64,000 bases of DNA from Leisingera aquaemixtae (GTDB lineage Bacteria > Pseudomonadota > Alphaproteobacteria > Rhodobacterales > Rhodobacteraceae). The translations under genes were made by a program, and so were the position numbers. The DNA lies in contig NZ_JAHVJQ010000013.1 of assembly GCF_019801145.1 (NCBI RefSeq), positions 1-64,000 on the forward strand, written 5' to 3'. Positions 11,304 to 20,536 of this stretch are shown here, piece by piece (position 1 is the stretch's first letter; the number at the start of each line of letters is the position of its first letter). The notes beneath the pieces are model-generated. The model saw only the letters and a program-made list of their open reading frames with translations. It was not told the origin of the DNA and made no database searches.

Positions 11304-11474
11304 ATGGGTCTCCTTGATCCTGCCCCGTCTATGCCGCCTGCGCCGCGCGGCGGCAAGGGGTCGGCTCCCGCGCGTGTCCGGCCGCCTGGTTGCGCCAGGC
11401 CGCCGGAACCAGCCTTGGGCCCGACGCCGCTGGCGCGGCGCGGCCCACTTCCTCTTGCCCAAAATATCCCCGCC

Positions 11475-11505
11475 GGGTGCCGCGCCGCACAGCGGCGCGG
11501 CACCC
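11475..11505 (-). terminator. perfect 14-bp hairpin downstream of ruvB
   Basis: GGGTGCCGCGCCGC (11475-11488), a 3-base loop and GCGGCGCGGCACCC (11492-11505). On the minus strand it lies about 43 bases after the ruvB stop and is followed by GGCGGGGATATTTT, which could act as a weak T-rich release segment. The stem is unusually long and perfect. It fits a terminator for ruvCAB or a member of a repeat family. Confidence 0.6.
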
Positions 11506-11547
11506 ACACGTATAGGGCACCACCACTTATTGCAGTGCCCGCCGGTG

Positions 11548-12567
11548 TTACCCGAACAAGTCGTTCTGGCCGCGCGGCGGCGCCATTCCCAGGTGGGTCC
11601 AGGCTTTTTGCGCCAGCATCCGCCCGCGCGGGGTGCGCTGGATCAACCCCTGCTGCAAGAGGTATGGCTCGATCACCTCCTCCAGCGCGTCGCGGCTTTC
11701 GCTGAGGGCTGCCGAGATCGTCTCGATCCCCACTGGGCCACCGCCGTAGTTTTCTGCAATCAACTTCAAATAACGACGGTCGGCGCCGTCCAGACCCAGC
11801 TGGTCCACCCCCAGCCGCGTCAAGGCGCCGTCGGCCAGCTCCCGGGTGATGGTTCCATCGCCCTCGACCACCGCAAAATCCACCACGCGGCGCAGGAGCC
11901 GCCCGGCGATCCTGGGGGTGCCGCGGGCGCGCCGCGCGATCTCGCGGGCACCGGCGTCATCTGCCGGCGCGCCCAGCTTGCGGGCGTTGCGGCTGACAAT
12001 CTCAAAGAGCTCATCAATGGTGTAGAACTGCAGCCGGGTCGGGATGCCGAAGCGGTCGCGCAGCGGCGTGGTCAGCAGGCCCATGCGGGTTGTGGCGCCG
12101 ACCAGGGTGAAGGGCTGCAATTCGATGCGAACCGTGCGGGCCGCCGGGCCTTCGCCAATCACCAGGTCCAGCTCGAAATCCTCCATCGCCGGATAAAGCA
12201 CTTCCTCCACCGCCGGGTTCAGCCGGTGGATCTCGTCGATGAACAGCACGTCGCGGGCCTCAAGATTGGTGAGGATCGCCGCCAGATCGCCCGCCTTGGC
12301 CAGCACCGGACCGGAGGTCATGCGGAAGTTCACCCCCAGCTCGCGCGCCACGATCTGCGCTAAGGTGGTCTTGCCGAGGCCCGGGGGCCCGTGGAACAGC
12401 GTGTGGTCCATCGCCTCGCCGCGGCGCCGGGCGGACTCAATGAAGACGCGCAGGTTGGCGCGGGCTTCGGCCTGGCCGATGAATTCGCTGAGGCCCTGCG
12501 GGCGCAGGGCGCGGTCGTTGTCTTCCGGCAGCGGCTCGGGGCGCAGGGCGGGGTCGGCGTCAATCAT
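11548..12567 (-). CDS. ruvB: Holliday junction branch migration helicase RuvB
   Basis: A 339-residue AAA+ ATPase that drives branch migration with RuvA. The Walker A motif GPPGLGKT is at residues 60-67, the [12 protein letters not shown] Walker B region follows, and the sensor and arginine-finger region [19 protein letters not shown] is intact. The C-terminal winged helix ends in [13 protein letters not shown]. The ATG at 12567 gives the usual N-terminus. It is separated from ruvA by 175 bases that hold a long inverted repeat, so ruvB may have its own expression level. Confidence 0.97.
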   Translation of the reverse strand: MIDADPALRPEPLPEDNDRALRPQGLSEFIGQAEARANLRVFIESARRRGEAMDHTLFHGPPGLGKTTLAQIVARELGVNFRMTSGPVLAKAGDLAAILTNLEARDVLFIDEIHRLNPAVEEVLYPAMEDFELDLVIGEGPAARTVRIELQPFTLVGATTRMGLLTTPLRDRFGIPTRLQFYTIDELFEIVSRNARKLGAPADDAGAREIARRARGTPRIAGRLLRRVVDFAVVEGDGTITRELADGALTRLGVDQLGLDGADRRYLKLIAENYGGGPVGIETISAALSESRDALEEVIEPYLLQQGLIQRTPRGRMLAQKAWTHLGMAPPRGQNDLFG

Positions 12568-12601
12568 GTCAGTGTTTCCGCAACTAGAGGGAACGCGGTA
12601 A

Positions 12602-12698
12602 GGGCAGCGCCCGTCCCGGCGGGGCAGGAAGCGATGCGCCCGCCCGTTTTGCCGGAGGCAAACCTTCGGTTTGACGGGGGGCGGGAAGGGCGCTGCCC
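12602..12698. repeat. REP-like structured inverted repeat between ruvA and ruvB
   Basis: The outer arms GGGCAGCGCCC (12602-12612) and GGGCGCTGCCC (12688-12698) are perfect 11-base complements enclosing 75 bases that contain further hairpins, including CAAACC-TTC-GGTTTG near 12658. The layout, a large GC-rich cruciform between two genes of one operon, resembles repetitive extragenic palindromes. Function unknown; it may buffer ruvB mRNA. Confidence 0.65.
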
Positions 12699-12742
12699 GG
12701 TCTCTCGGTCGGGCGTGACATCCGATATCCGCAACAACTTAG

Positions 12743-13432
12743 TCACCCCTTCGGCGCGAGCAGGCGCAGCGCAGCGCGGATCAGTTCCGGCTCATCCGCA
12801 TCCGGATAGGTCGCGGCGGCTTCGGCCACTGCGGCAGCGGCATCCGACGGCCCGTAGCCCAGATTGCCCAAAGCCGACAGCGCCCCGGCAGAGGCAGCGG
12901 CTGCCCCTGAGGGCTTCTTCGGAGGCGCCTTGCGGGCCGGTTTGGCGGCGGGTCCGGGATCGGCGTCATCAACCACCTCCAGCCCCGGGCCGTCCATCGC
13001 ATCCACAACCGTGCCGCCCATTGCCATCACGCCGGGCGCCTTGTCCTTGAGGTCCAGCACGATGCGCTGCGCGGTCTTGGGACCGACGCCCTTGGCCGCC
13101 TTGACCGAGGCCCAGTCGCCCAGCGCAATTGCGCGGCTCACCCCGTCCGGCCCCAGCGCGCCGAGGATGGCCAGCGACACCTTGGCACCCACGCCTTGCA
13201 CCGAGGTCAGCAGGCGGTGCCATTCCTTCTCCACCAGCGAGGTGAAGCCGTATAGCTGCATCAGGTCCTCGCGCACAACCATGTCGGTGTAAAGCGCGAT
13301 GGCCCCCCCCACCCCGGGCAGCGCGGCCATCGTGCGGTCGGAGCAATAGACGATATAGCCGACGCCGCGCACGTCGATCAGCACGTGATCCTGCGCCCGG
13401 TAGTCGAGGCGGCCCGTCAGTTTGCCGATCAT
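12743..13432 (-). CDS. ruvA: Holliday junction DNA helicase subunit RuvA
   Basis: A 229-residue DNA-junction-binding protein. Domain I ([11 protein letters not shown] and following OB-fold) and the two helix-hairpin-helix motifs of domain II ([18 protein letters not shown], then [17 protein letters not shown]) are complete. Domain III, which contacts RuvB, is at the C-terminus (about 180-229). The linker between domains II and III is about 55 residues and rich in Ala, Pro and Lys, longer than the flexible linker of E. coli RuvA (203 residues total). The ATG overlaps the ruvC stop by 4 bases. Confidence 0.96.
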   Translation of the reverse strand: MIGKLTGRLDYRAQDHVLIDVRGVGYIVYCSDRTMAALPGVGGAIALYTDMVVREDLMQLYGFTSLVEKEWHRLLTSVQGVGAKVSLAILGALGPDGVSRAIALGDWASVKAAKGVGPKTAQRIVLDLKDKAPGVMAMGGTVVDAMDGPGLEVVDDADPGPAAKPARKAPPKKPSGAAAASAGALSALGNLGYGPSDAAAAVAEAAATYPDADEPELIRAALRLLAPKG

Positions 13433-13926
13433 GCGCGTTTCTCCCTCAATTGGCGCTGCTGGGTGCCTCCGTAATAGGCGTGGCAGATCGCAATCGCCAG
13501 CGCATCCGCCGCATCGGCGTTTTTCGGCAGGCAGCCCGGCAGCTGCAGCTTGACCATGTGAATGATCTGCTCCTTCTCGGCATGGCCGACACCCACGACC
13601 GTCTTCTTGACCCGGTTCGGGGCGTATTCCCCCACCGGCAGGCCGGCCTTGGCCAGCGTCAGCAGCGCCACGCCGCGCGCCTGGCCCAGCTTCAGCGTGC
13701 CGGCTCCGTCCTTGTTCACGAAGGTCTGTTCGATCGCCGCCTGATCCGGAGCGAACTCTTCGATGATCTCGGATACCTGATTGTGCAGCGACAGCAGACG
13801 CTCGCCCAGATCATCGCCGTCGGAGGTGCAGACGCCATTAGCAATATGGCTGAGCCGGGTGCCGCGCGATTCGATCACGCCCCATCCGAGGTTCCGCAAC
13901 CCCGGATCAATTCCCAAAATCCGCAT
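13429..13926 (-). CDS. ruvC: crossover junction endodeoxyribonuclease RuvC
   Basis: A 165-residue Holliday-junction resolvase. The first catalytic Asp is in [16 protein letters not shown] (D7), the Glu in the [11 protein letters not shown] segment, and the final acidic pair in [17 protein letters not shown], which completes the RNase-H-like active site. An open frame extends upstream of 13926, but its extra 72 residues do not resemble RuvC, so I use the ATG at 13926. It is the first gene of ruvC-ruvA-ruvB and overlaps ruvA by 4 bases. Confidence 0.97.
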   Translation of the reverse strand: MRILGIDPGLRNLGWGVIESRGTRLSHIANGVCTSDGDDLGERLLSLHNQVSEIIEEFAPDQAAIEQTFVNKDGAGTLKLGQARGVALLTLAKAGLPVGEYAPNRVKKTVVGVGHAEKEQIIHMVKLQLPGCLPKNADAADALAIAICHAYYGGTQQRQLREKRA

Positions 13927-14253
13927 GATGTGCCCGGTCCCTGCCCGCTGGTTCAGAATTATTTTTTCCACGATTAGCACAAAACGCGAACATGTCCAAT
14001 TGCTTTCGCCGCTGGTCCGATACCGCACAGGCCGCAATTCCGGCCTGGAAACGACCCATTGCAGAGGCAGGAGCGACATTTTCGCGTCAGTTCCGGCAGC
14101 CGCCGCAAAGCCCTTGTTTACATAGAAAATAGCTATGCACACAGCGCATATGACACATGCAATTTCATGCCTTGCCGCGCAAAAATTTCGCCACTAGATG
14201 CCGGCCATCGCAACACCGCGACGGATGCTAACAGCTAATCAGAGGACACGGAT
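13927..14253. other. intergenic region between ruvC and the DUF1127 gene
   Basis: A 327-base divergent spacer. The ruvC-proximal part is open in the ruvC frame but does not look coding. The part near 14120-14200 is AT-richer than its surroundings (AGAAAATAGCTATG and CATATGACACATGC) and probably holds the promoters of both genes. I see no RNA gene. Confidence 0.5.
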
Positions 14254-14472
14254 ATGGCCGCATTTGATACCACCCGCACCACCTATGGTTCCACCGGCCT
14301 GTTTGGCCGTTTCGGCGACCTGTTTGCCGCTGCTGCAGGCGCATTCGCCGCCTGGAACGACGCGCGCGCAACCCGCAACGCCCTGTCCGGCCTGTCCGAC
14401 CGCGAGCTGGCCGACATCGGCATGTGCCGCGGCGACATCGAGAACGTTGCCACCGGCAAAACCGTCCTCTGA
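14254..14472 (+). CDS. DUF1127 domain protein
   Basis: A 72-residue protein. The C-terminal 45 residues carry the DUF1127 signature: an Ala/Trp/Arg-rich helix, L-S-G-L-S-D-R-E-L-A-D-I-G and M-C-R-G-D-I-E, ending in KTVL. These small basic proteins are widespread in alphaproteobacteria, often stress or sRNA controlled, and affect phosphate uptake or RNA turnover in some species; the exact role here is unknown. The ATG at 14254 follows an AGAGGACACGGAT ribosome-binding region. It is closely followed by a strong terminator, so it is probably a monocistronic gene. Confidence 0.88.
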   Translation: MAAFDTTRTTYGSTGLFGRFGDLFAAAAGAFAAWNDARATRNALSGLSDRELADIGMCRGDIENVATGKTVL

Positions 14473-14517
14473 GCTTCTCCCCTTTACCGCCCTGCCTCCT
14501 CCCTCGGGGCGCATAGG

Positions 14518-14555
14518 GAAACGCCGCGGACCCTGCAGGGCCGCGGCGTTTTTTA
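14518..14555 (+). terminator. rho-independent terminator after the DUF1127 gene
   Basis: Stem ACGCCGCGG (14521-14529) and CCGCGGCGT (14541-14549) followed by a run of T. It lies about 50 bases after the stop codon of the upstream gene. Confidence 0.9.
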
Positions 14556-14586
14556 TTGCCTGGCCGCCGCCGGTTTGGCGCGGGCA

Positions 14587-14620
14587 CGAAAAAGGCCGCT
14601 GCCCCCCGCAGCGGCCTTTT
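14587..14620 (-). terminator. bidirectional rho-independent terminator
   Basis: AAAAGGCCGCTGC and GCAGCGGCCTTTT around a C-rich loop, with A and T flanks on both sides, so it works in both directions. It lies about 25 bases beyond the stop codon of the minus-strand gene that ends at 14645 and backs up the terminator of the DUF1127 gene. Confidence 0.85.
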
Positions 14621-14644
14621 CCAGCCCCGGTAACCGCCCCTTGC

Positions 14645-14989
14645 TCAGCGCAGAACCGGCCCGATGTTCTGGGCGATAAAGACAGAAACAGGATCCGCCT
14701 GCATGATGTAGGCGCCGGCACGCTCAACCACGCTGCCGGCGGCGAGCGTCCTGACGCGCTCGTCATAGCTGCCAAAGCCAAGCGCAGCCATCAGGAACCC
14801 TTTGAACAGCAGAAAGAATGCCGCCAGGAACACCAGCGTGCGCGCCGAAATCCGGGATTGCACCCGGTGCGGCTTGATTACCAAAAGCCCGTCCGGCCGC
14901 ATCTTTGCGGAATAGCCTCCGGACATGGCCATATGCTTGCGGTTGATCTGCTGCAAGCGCGACTGGAACTGATCACGATGTTCGCCCAT
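14645..14989 (-). CDS. hypothetical protein with one membrane helix
   Basis: A 114-residue protein that I do not assign to a named family. The first 45 residues are charged and polar, then one hydrophobic helix at about 50-68 (TLVFLAAFFLLFKGFLMAAL), then a 45-residue tail that should be periplasmic (a GSYDERVRTLAAGSVVERAG segment). Composition and codon use match the neighbours. The ATG at 14989 has GGAGGCTCGTAATGGGC-like upstream sequence. It is a stand-alone gene ending in a bidirectional terminator. Probably a small membrane protein conserved in related bacteria. Confidence 0.7.
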   Translation of the reverse strand: MGEHRDQFQSRLQQINRKHMAMSGGYSAKMRPDGLLVIKPHRVQSRISARTLVFLAAFFLLFKGFLMAALGFGSYDERVRTLAAGSVVERAGAYIMQADPVSVFIAQNIGPVLR

Positions 14990-15092
14990 TACGAGCCTCC
15001 GAACTGGCCCCCACCAGCGGGTAGCCCATCATTGGCTAAAAATGGGGCGAAATTGCGGCAAGCCCCTCAAATTTGCCGCAAACTTGATTCAA

Positions 15093-15965
15093 TCAGCCCG
15101 CTTTACGGAGAAGTAACGTTGTCCATTCACCAATTTCCTCCCGGCGCGCAAGATTGGCGTCGTTCTGTGCATAAACACTGACCACGTCGTCGGCCTGCTC
15201 ATTCAGGATTCCGGAGAGAATCGCATAGCCGCCGGGACGCAGATTCGCGGTCAGGTCAGGAGCCAGGGCAACCAGCGGCCCTTTCAGGATGTTGGCAAAA
15301 ATCAGGTCGTAGGGCGCCTGCGCCTGCAACTCTGGGTTGTCAAAACCCGCCGCCTCCAGACACGCGACCTGGCCTTCCATGCCATTGGCCTTGAGGTTGG
15401 CCTCGGCCACCTCGACCGCAACCTCGTCGATGTCGCTGGCCAGGATGGCGCCATCCCAGACCCGGGCGGCAGCCATCGCCAGCACCGCGGTGCCGCAGCC
15501 GATGTCGGCCACCTTTTCGCCGCGGAAGCCCTGATCCAGCAGATGGTCCAGCGCCTTGAGGCAGCCGAGCGTGGTGCCGTGGTGGCCGGTGCCAAAGGCC
15601 ATCGCCGCCTCGATCAGCAGCGGGATCTTGTCCGTCGGCACCTTGTCGGCGTCATGCGAGCCGTAGACAAAGAACCGGCCCGCCTCGACCGGCGCCAGCT
15701 CGCGGCGCACATGGGCGACCCAGTCGGTTTCCGGCACCTCGGAGACAACAAAGGGCTTGGCGTCATGCATCGCGGCCAGCAGTGCGAGGCCTGCCTCGTC
15801 GGGCGCTTCAGTGAAATAACCGCCAACCTCCCACAGGCCGGAGCCGTCCTCCATTTCAAAGACGCCGATGCCGGTGGGTTCCGGGATGAGCCGCTCCATG
15901 GCTTCGCCGAGCGCTTCGGCCTGAGCTTTTGCGGTGAGCGTGGTGAGGGCGGTGTATGTGGGCAT
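15093..15965 (-). CDS. prmA: ribosomal protein L11 methyltransferase PrmA
   Basis: A 290-residue class I SAM-dependent methyltransferase that trimethylates L11. Motif I is VADIGCGTAVLAMAAARVW (about residues 160-178), preceded by the MAFGTGHHGTTLGCLKAL segment and followed by NILKGPLVALAPDL, both characteristic of PrmA. The N-terminal substrate-recognition domain is somewhat diverged from E. coli but the length fits. The start at 15965 is an ATG after a GGAGCAACGCC spacer. It stands alone between a small membrane protein and a transporter. Confidence 0.93.
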   Translation of the reverse strand: MPTYTALTTLTAKAQAEALGEAMERLIPEPTGIGVFEMEDGSGLWEVGGYFTEAPDEAGLALLAAMHDAKPFVVSEVPETDWVAHVRRELAPVEAGRFFVYGSHDADKVPTDKIPLLIEAAMAFGTGHHGTTLGCLKALDHLLDQGFRGEKVADIGCGTAVLAMAAARVWDGAILASDIDEVAVEVAEANLKANGMEGQVACLEAAGFDNPELQAQAPYDLIFANILKGPLVALAPDLTANLRPGGYAILSGILNEQADDVVSVYAQNDANLARREEIGEWTTLLLRKAG

Positions 15966-16100
15966 GGCGTTGCTCCTGAAACTGTTGCCAAGCGCCTAGG
16001 CTGCCGCGGGCCCCGCGTCAAGCGCCCGGCTGGCGGCAAGCCAGGCAACGCCCACGCTCATCCTGTGCACAGAACCTCCCCCCTTGGCGGGGCGGCAGGG

Positions 16101-17336
16101 TCATTCTGCCGGCGCGGGGCGGGTGTATTTGCTGAAGATGGTCTCGTTGCCCGGTTCCGGGTGGCGCGGGATCAGCAGCGACAGAGACAGCGACACCAGC
16201 GCCATCGCGGCTGCCAGGGCAAAAACCAGGCCCGGTTCATAGACCCAGAGAAGGCCCAGCAGCACCGGCAGGAACACCGCGGCGATGTGATTGATGGTAA
16301 AGGCCACGGCGGCGGTGGGGGCAATGTCACCCGGGTCGGCGATCTTCTGGAAATAGGTCTTGAGCGCCAAGGCCAGGGCAAACAGCACATGGTCGACCAC
16401 ATAGAGCACAGCCGCAATCACCACGCCCCAGCCGAACCAGTAGATGCCGCCATAGGCCGCAAAGACGATGGCCAAGCCTGCGTATTCGAAGATCAGCGTG
16501 CGGCGCTCGCCAAAAGCGGCCACGGCCTTGCCCAGCACCGGCGCCACGGTCATGTTGATCACCAGGTTGACCAGGTAAAGCCCGGTCAGTTCATGCACCT
16601 CGAAGCCGAATTTCTCGACCATCATGAAGCCTGCGAAGACCACGAAGATCTGCCGCCGGGCGCCCGCCATGAACTGCAACGCGTAGTAGAGCCAGTAGCG
16701 CTTGCGCAGGATCAGCTTTTTGGTCTGCGGATGCGGCGCATCGAACTGCGGGTAGGCCAGAAGTGCGAACATCGCAATGGCCGCAGTCAGCCCGCCTGCG
16801 GCCAGGAACACGGTGTTGTAGCTGAGGCCCAGGCTTTCCCAAGTCAGCACGATCAATCCGTAAACCACCAGCGTTGCCGCCGATCCGGCCGCAACCAGCC
16901 AGCCCAGCGTCTGCGGTGCCCGGTCCTTGGGCAGCCATTGCAGCTGCAGCGACTGGTTCACCGTCTCGTAGTAGTGGAAACCGATGGAGCTGAGCAGAGT
17001 CACCATCAGGAGACCGCCAAGCGAAGGGAACCAGGCGGTGACGGCGGTGGCCACGCCCAAGAGCACCAGCGAGATCAGCCCCAGCACCTGCTCGCGCACG
17101 AACAGGATCACCGCGATCACACCGACGGCCAGAAAGCCCGGGATTTCCCGGACCGTGTGCAACAGGCCGATGTCGGCGCCGTCGAAATTGGCGGCTTCGA
17201 TCACGAAGTTGTTGAGCAGCGCGCTCCAGGTGTTGAAGGCAATCGGCATCGCCAGCGCCATCAGGAACAAAAGCGTCACCGGGCGGCGCCAGAACGGGAG
17301 GCCCTGGGCCTCGGAAAGGGGCATCGGTTTGAACAT
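16101..17336 (-). CDS. MFS transporter
   Basis: A 411-residue membrane protein with about twelve hydrophobic segments, the layout of the major facilitator superfamily. Several positive loops (for example KRYWLYYALQFMAGARRQ near residue 220) fit the inside-positive pattern. The substrate cannot be told from sequence; no partner gene points to one. I chose the ATG at 17336 over an upstream TTG because it begins with a more typical leader (MFKPMPLSEAQGL). The last residues (NETIFSKYTRPAPAE) are encoded within a copy of a short repeat-like motif. Downstream is prmA, 135 bases away. Confidence 0.85.
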   Translation of the reverse strand: MFKPMPLSEAQGLPFWRRPVTLLFLMALAMPIAFNTWSALLNNFVIEAANFDGADIGLLHTVREIPGFLAVGVIAVILFVREQVLGLISLVLLGVATAVTAWFPSLGGLLMVTLLSSIGFHYYETVNQSLQLQWLPKDRAPQTLGWLVAAGSAATLVVYGLIVLTWESLGLSYNTVFLAAGGLTAAIAMFALLAYPQFDAPHPQTKKLILRKRYWLYYALQFMAGARRQIFVVFAGFMMVEKFGFEVHELTGLYLVNLVINMTVAPVLGKAVAAFGERRTLIFEYAGLAIVFAAYGGIYWFGWGVVIAAVLYVVDHVLFALALALKTYFQKIADPGDIAPTAAVAFTINHIAAVFLPVLLGLLWVYEPGLVFALAAAMALVSLSLSLLIPRHPEPGNETIFSKYTRPAPAE

Positions 17337-17445
17337 GAGCAAGGGTTTACGCCTGTTCCGCCGGTCTGGCGAGGGGGAAAACCTGCCTGCACAATAAGCT
17401 CCGCATCAGCGCGCAGATGCGCCCCAAGCGAGGCTCCGCCTCACG

Positions 17446-17511
17446 CTCCGGGATATTTGCGGCCAGATGAACAAAGGTTTCGCTCTTCATCTGGCTAAAA
17501 GTATCCTGGGG
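17446..17511. repeat. inverted pair of a short Roseobacter-like motif
   Basis: CTCCGGGATATTTGCGGC followed by CAGATGAA (17446-17471), and its near reverse complement starting TTCATCTGGCTAAAAG (17486-17511). Together they form an imperfect stem of about 25 bases. They sit between priA and the MFS gene, both on the minus strand. It may act as a terminator or be a mobile short repeat. Confidence 0.6.
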
Positions 17512-17552
17512 TGAGCGCCGAGGGCGCGAGGGGCAAAGCCCCCTGTCTGTTT

Positions 17553-19748
17553 TCAGAAAAAGCTCTGCGGATCGATGTCGATGCTGAGGCGCAAGTCGCC
17601 CTTGAGGCGCAGCGGCGCGGTCCAGCGGGCCAGCGCCTCCTGCAGCGGCACGCCTTTCGGCGCCTTGACCAGCAGACGCACCCGGTGGCGGCCGCGGACC
17701 CGGGCGATGGGGGCGGGTGCGGGGCCGAACAGCTGGGCGCCGATCTGGCGCAGCGGGCCGTCGTTGCGAGCCATGGCGTTGCCAAGATCAAAGACCGCCG
17801 CCAGATCCGGCCCCGACAGGATGATCCCGGCCATCCGCCCGTAGGGCGGCACGCCTGCGGCTTGGCGCTCGGCAGCTTCGGCCTTCCAGAAGCTTTCCTC
17901 ATCGCCTGACAGAATGGCGCGGATCACCGGGTGCTCGGGCTGGAAGGTCTGCATCAGCGCCTCGCCCGGGCGTTCGGCGCGCCCTGCCCGGCCCGCCACC
18001 TGGCGCATCAGCTGAAAGGTCCGCTCCGCCGCGCGCAAGTCGGAGCCCTGCAGGCCCAGATCTGCGTCGATCACCCCCACCAGCGTCAGAAGCGGGAAGT
18101 TGTGGCCCTTGGCCACCAGCTGGGTGCCAAGGATGATGTCGGCTTCGCCGGCGGCGATCTCCTCGATCCTCTGCTTCAGCGCGCGGGCGGAGCCAAAGAG
18201 GTCGGAGCTGAGCACCGCGATGCGGGCCTCCGGAAACAGGGCGGTGGCTTCCTCCGCCAGCCGCTCGATGCCGGGGCCGACGGGGGCCATCTTGCCCTCT
18301 ACCTCGCAGGAAGGGCAGGCCTCCGGCACCGGTTTGGTCTCGCCGCACTGGTGGCACATCAGCCGCTTCATGAAACGGTGCTCGACCATCCGCGCGTCGC
18401 AATGGTCGCAAGCCACCTGCGCGCCGCAGGCGCGGCAGATGGTGACCGGGGCAAAGCCGCGCCGGTTGAGGAACAGGAGCGATTGCTCGCCGCGTTCCAG
18501 GCGCAGTTTCATGGCCTGTTTCAGGGTCGGCGAGATCCAGGTGGAGGGCAGCAGGTCTTCTGACCGCATATCCACCGCGCGCATCTCCGGCAGAACCGAA
18601 GCGCCGAAGCGGGAGGTGAGGTCCAGCCGGTTGTACTTGCCGGCCTCGGCATTGGCCCAGGTCTCGAGCGACGGCGTGGCCGAAGCCAGCACCACCTGCG
18701 CCGAGCACATGGCTGCGCGCAGCACCGCCATGTCGCGGGCGTTGTACAGGACCCCGTCCTCCTGTTTGTAGGAGGTGTCGTGCTCCTCATCGACGATGAT
18801 CAGGCCCAGATCGCGGAATGGAAGGAACAGCGCCGAGCGGGCGCCGATCACCAGCTGCGCCGCCCCCTGCCCGACCATTTTCCAGACCCGGCGGCGTTCG
18901 GTCATGGTGGCACCGGAGTGCCACTCGGCGGGTTTGGCACCGAACCGGGCCTCAACGCGGGTGAGGAATTCGGCGGTCAGGGCAATTTCAGGCAGCAGCA
19001 CCAGCGCCTGCCGCCCAGCGCGCAGGGCGGCGGCGACGGCCTCGAGGTACACCTCTGTCTTGCCGGAACCGGTGACGCCTTTCAGCAGCGTGGTGCCATA
19101 GCGGCCGCTGTGAACGGCCTCGGCCAGCACAGCGGCGGCCTTCGCCTGATCCTCGGTCAGCTGCTTGGAGGGCAGTTCCGGGTCGAGATGCGGATAGGGC
19201 AGATCGCGGGGCGCTTCCTCCTCGCGCAGGGCGCCTTGCTTGACCAGCCCCTTCACCACCGAGGGTGTCACACCGGCCATTTCGGCGAGCTCCTTGGGCG
19301 TGAAGGCGAGACCGCCATACTCCTCCAGCACCTCCAGCACACGGGTGCGGGCATCGGTCATCCGGTCCGGCACACCGTCGCCCCGGCGCAGGATCTTGCG
19401 CATTGAGGGCGGATCGGAAAGCCCCGGCGCGCGGGTTGCCAGCCGCAACATCGCGGGCATCGGGGTCAGTGTATAGTCGGCGGCCTTGCCCAGGAACTGG
19501 CGCATCTCTGTGCGCATCGGCGCCACGTCCAGCACCCGGATCACCGAGCGCAGCTTGGCCGAATCGAATTCTCCGGCACCCGGCCCCCAGACCACGCCCA
19601 GCACCTTGCGCGGGCCCAGCGGCACCTCGACATAGGCCCCCAGGTAACAGCCGCCCTCCGGCGCGCGGTAATCCAGCAGCCGGTCAAGGGGCTGCGTGGT
19701 CAGAACCCCGACCCTTTCGCCTGCCTGAAAGAACTCCTGCCCGCTCAT
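17553..19748 (-). CDS. priA: primosomal replication restart helicase PriA
   Basis: A 731-residue DNA helicase that reloads the replisome at stalled forks. The Walker A region is LLKGVTGSGKTEV, the Walker B box is LIIVDEEHD, and the cysteine-rich zinc region has CRACGAQVACDHC and HQCGETKPVPEACPSC, giving the eight zinc-binding cysteines. The helicase core continues through QLVAKGHNFPLLTLVG and QVAGRAGRAERPGEALMQ. The open frame continues far upstream with no PriA-like sequence, so I start at the ATG at 19748, with an alternative four codons earlier at 19760. It is divergent from the transaldolase gene. Confidence 0.95.
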   Translation of the reverse strand: MSGQEFFQAGERVGVLTTQPLDRLLDYRAPEGGCYLGAYVEVPLGPRKVLGVVWGPGAGEFDSAKLRSVIRVLDVAPMRTEMRQFLGKAADYTLTPMPAMLRLATRAPGLSDPPSMRKILRRGDGVPDRMTDARTRVLEVLEEYGGLAFTPKELAEMAGVTPSVVKGLVKQGALREEEAPRDLPYPHLDPELPSKQLTEDQAKAAAVLAEAVHSGRYGTTLLKGVTGSGKTEVYLEAVAAALRAGRQALVLLPEIALTAEFLTRVEARFGAKPAEWHSGATMTERRRVWKMVGQGAAQLVIGARSALFLPFRDLGLIIVDEEHDTSYKQEDGVLYNARDMAVLRAAMCSAQVVLASATPSLETWANAEAGKYNRLDLTSRFGASVLPEMRAVDMRSEDLLPSTWISPTLKQAMKLRLERGEQSLLFLNRRGFAPVTICRACGAQVACDHCDARMVEHRFMKRLMCHQCGETKPVPEACPSCEVEGKMAPVGPGIERLAEEATALFPEARIAVLSSDLFGSARALKQRIEEIAAGEADIILGTQLVAKGHNFPLLTLVGVIDADLGLQGSDLRAAERTFQLMRQVAGRAGRAERPGEALMQTFQPEHPVIRAILSGDEESFWKAEAAERQAAGVPPYGRMAGIILSGPDLAAVFDLGNAMARNDGPLRQIGAQLFGPAPAPIARVRGRHRVRLLVKAPKGVPLQEALARWTAPLRLKGDLRLSIDIDPQSFF

Positions 19749-19829
19749 ACTGCTGCCCATGTTGCCGCCCGTATTCCCATGAGGTAAAGGCTGTGGCGAC
19801 CGAGGCCAACCCATCCAAAGGACTGCCCC

Positions 19830-20483
19830 ATGAAATTCTTCGTAGATACCGCCGAGATCGACGCGATTGCCGAGCTCAATGATCTGGGCATGGTGGACGG
19901 TGTCACCACCAACCCGTCGCTGATCAAGAAATCCGGCCGCGACATCATCGAGGTCACCAAGGAGATCTGCGATCTGGTCGACGGCCCGGTGTCGGCGGAA
20001 GTGACCGCAACCGACGCGGAAACCATGATCGCCGAAGGCCGTAAGCTGGTGGAGATCGCCGAGAACATCGCGGTGAAAGTGCCGCTGACCTGGGACGGGC
20101 TGAAGGCGTGTAAAACCCTGACCGACGACGGCCACATGGTGAACGTGACCCTTTGCTTCTCCGCCAACCAGGCGCTGCTGGCAGCCAAGGCGGGCGCGAC
20201 CTTCATCTCCCCCTTCATCGGGCGTCTGGACGACATCAACCTGGATGGCATGGAGCTGATCGAGGACATCCGCACCATCTATGACAACTACGGGTTTGAG
20301 ACCCAGATCCTGGCCGCCTCGATCCGCTCGGTGAACCATGTGCTGGATTCGGCCCGCATCGGCGCCGACGTGATCACCGCGCCGCCCGCGGTGATCAAGG
20401 CGATGGTGAACCACCCGCTGACCGATAAGGGCCTGGATGCTTTCCTGGCCGACATCAAGGCGGCAGAGATCAAGATCCTCTGA
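19830..20483 (+). CDS. tal: transaldolase (short type, fructose-6-phosphate aldolase family)
   Basis: A 217-residue TIM-barrel enzyme. The catalytic Schiff-base lysine is K83 in [14 protein letters not shown], and the segments [14 protein letters not shown] and [15 protein letters not shown] are typical of the small transaldolase/FSA subfamily. It transfers dihydroxyacetone units in the pentose phosphate pathway; FSA and transaldolase activity cannot be separated from sequence alone, but this subfamily is normally annotated as transaldolase. The start has a CCAAAGGACTGCCCC ribosome-binding region. It is a single gene with a strong terminator. Confidence 0.93.
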   Translation: MKFFVDTAEIDAIAELNDLGMVDGVTTNPSLIKKSGRDIIEVTKEICDLVDGPVSAEVTATDAETMIAEGRKLVEIAENIAVKVPLTWDGLKACKTLTDDGHMVNVTLCFSANQALLAAKAGATFISPFIGRLDDINLDGMELIEDIRTIYDNYGFETQILAASIRSVNHVLDSARIGADVITAPPAVIKAMVNHPLTDKGLDAFLADIKAAEIKIL

Positions 20484-20509
20484 TCCGCCCGCCAAACGGA
20501 AGACCACGA

Positions 20510-20536
20510 AAGGCGCCCTGTCCGGGCGCCTTTTTC
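20510..20536 (+). terminator. rho-independent terminator after tal
   Basis: AGGCGCCC - TGTCC - GGGCGCCT followed by TTTTCT, starting about 25 bases after the tal stop codon. Confidence 0.92.
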
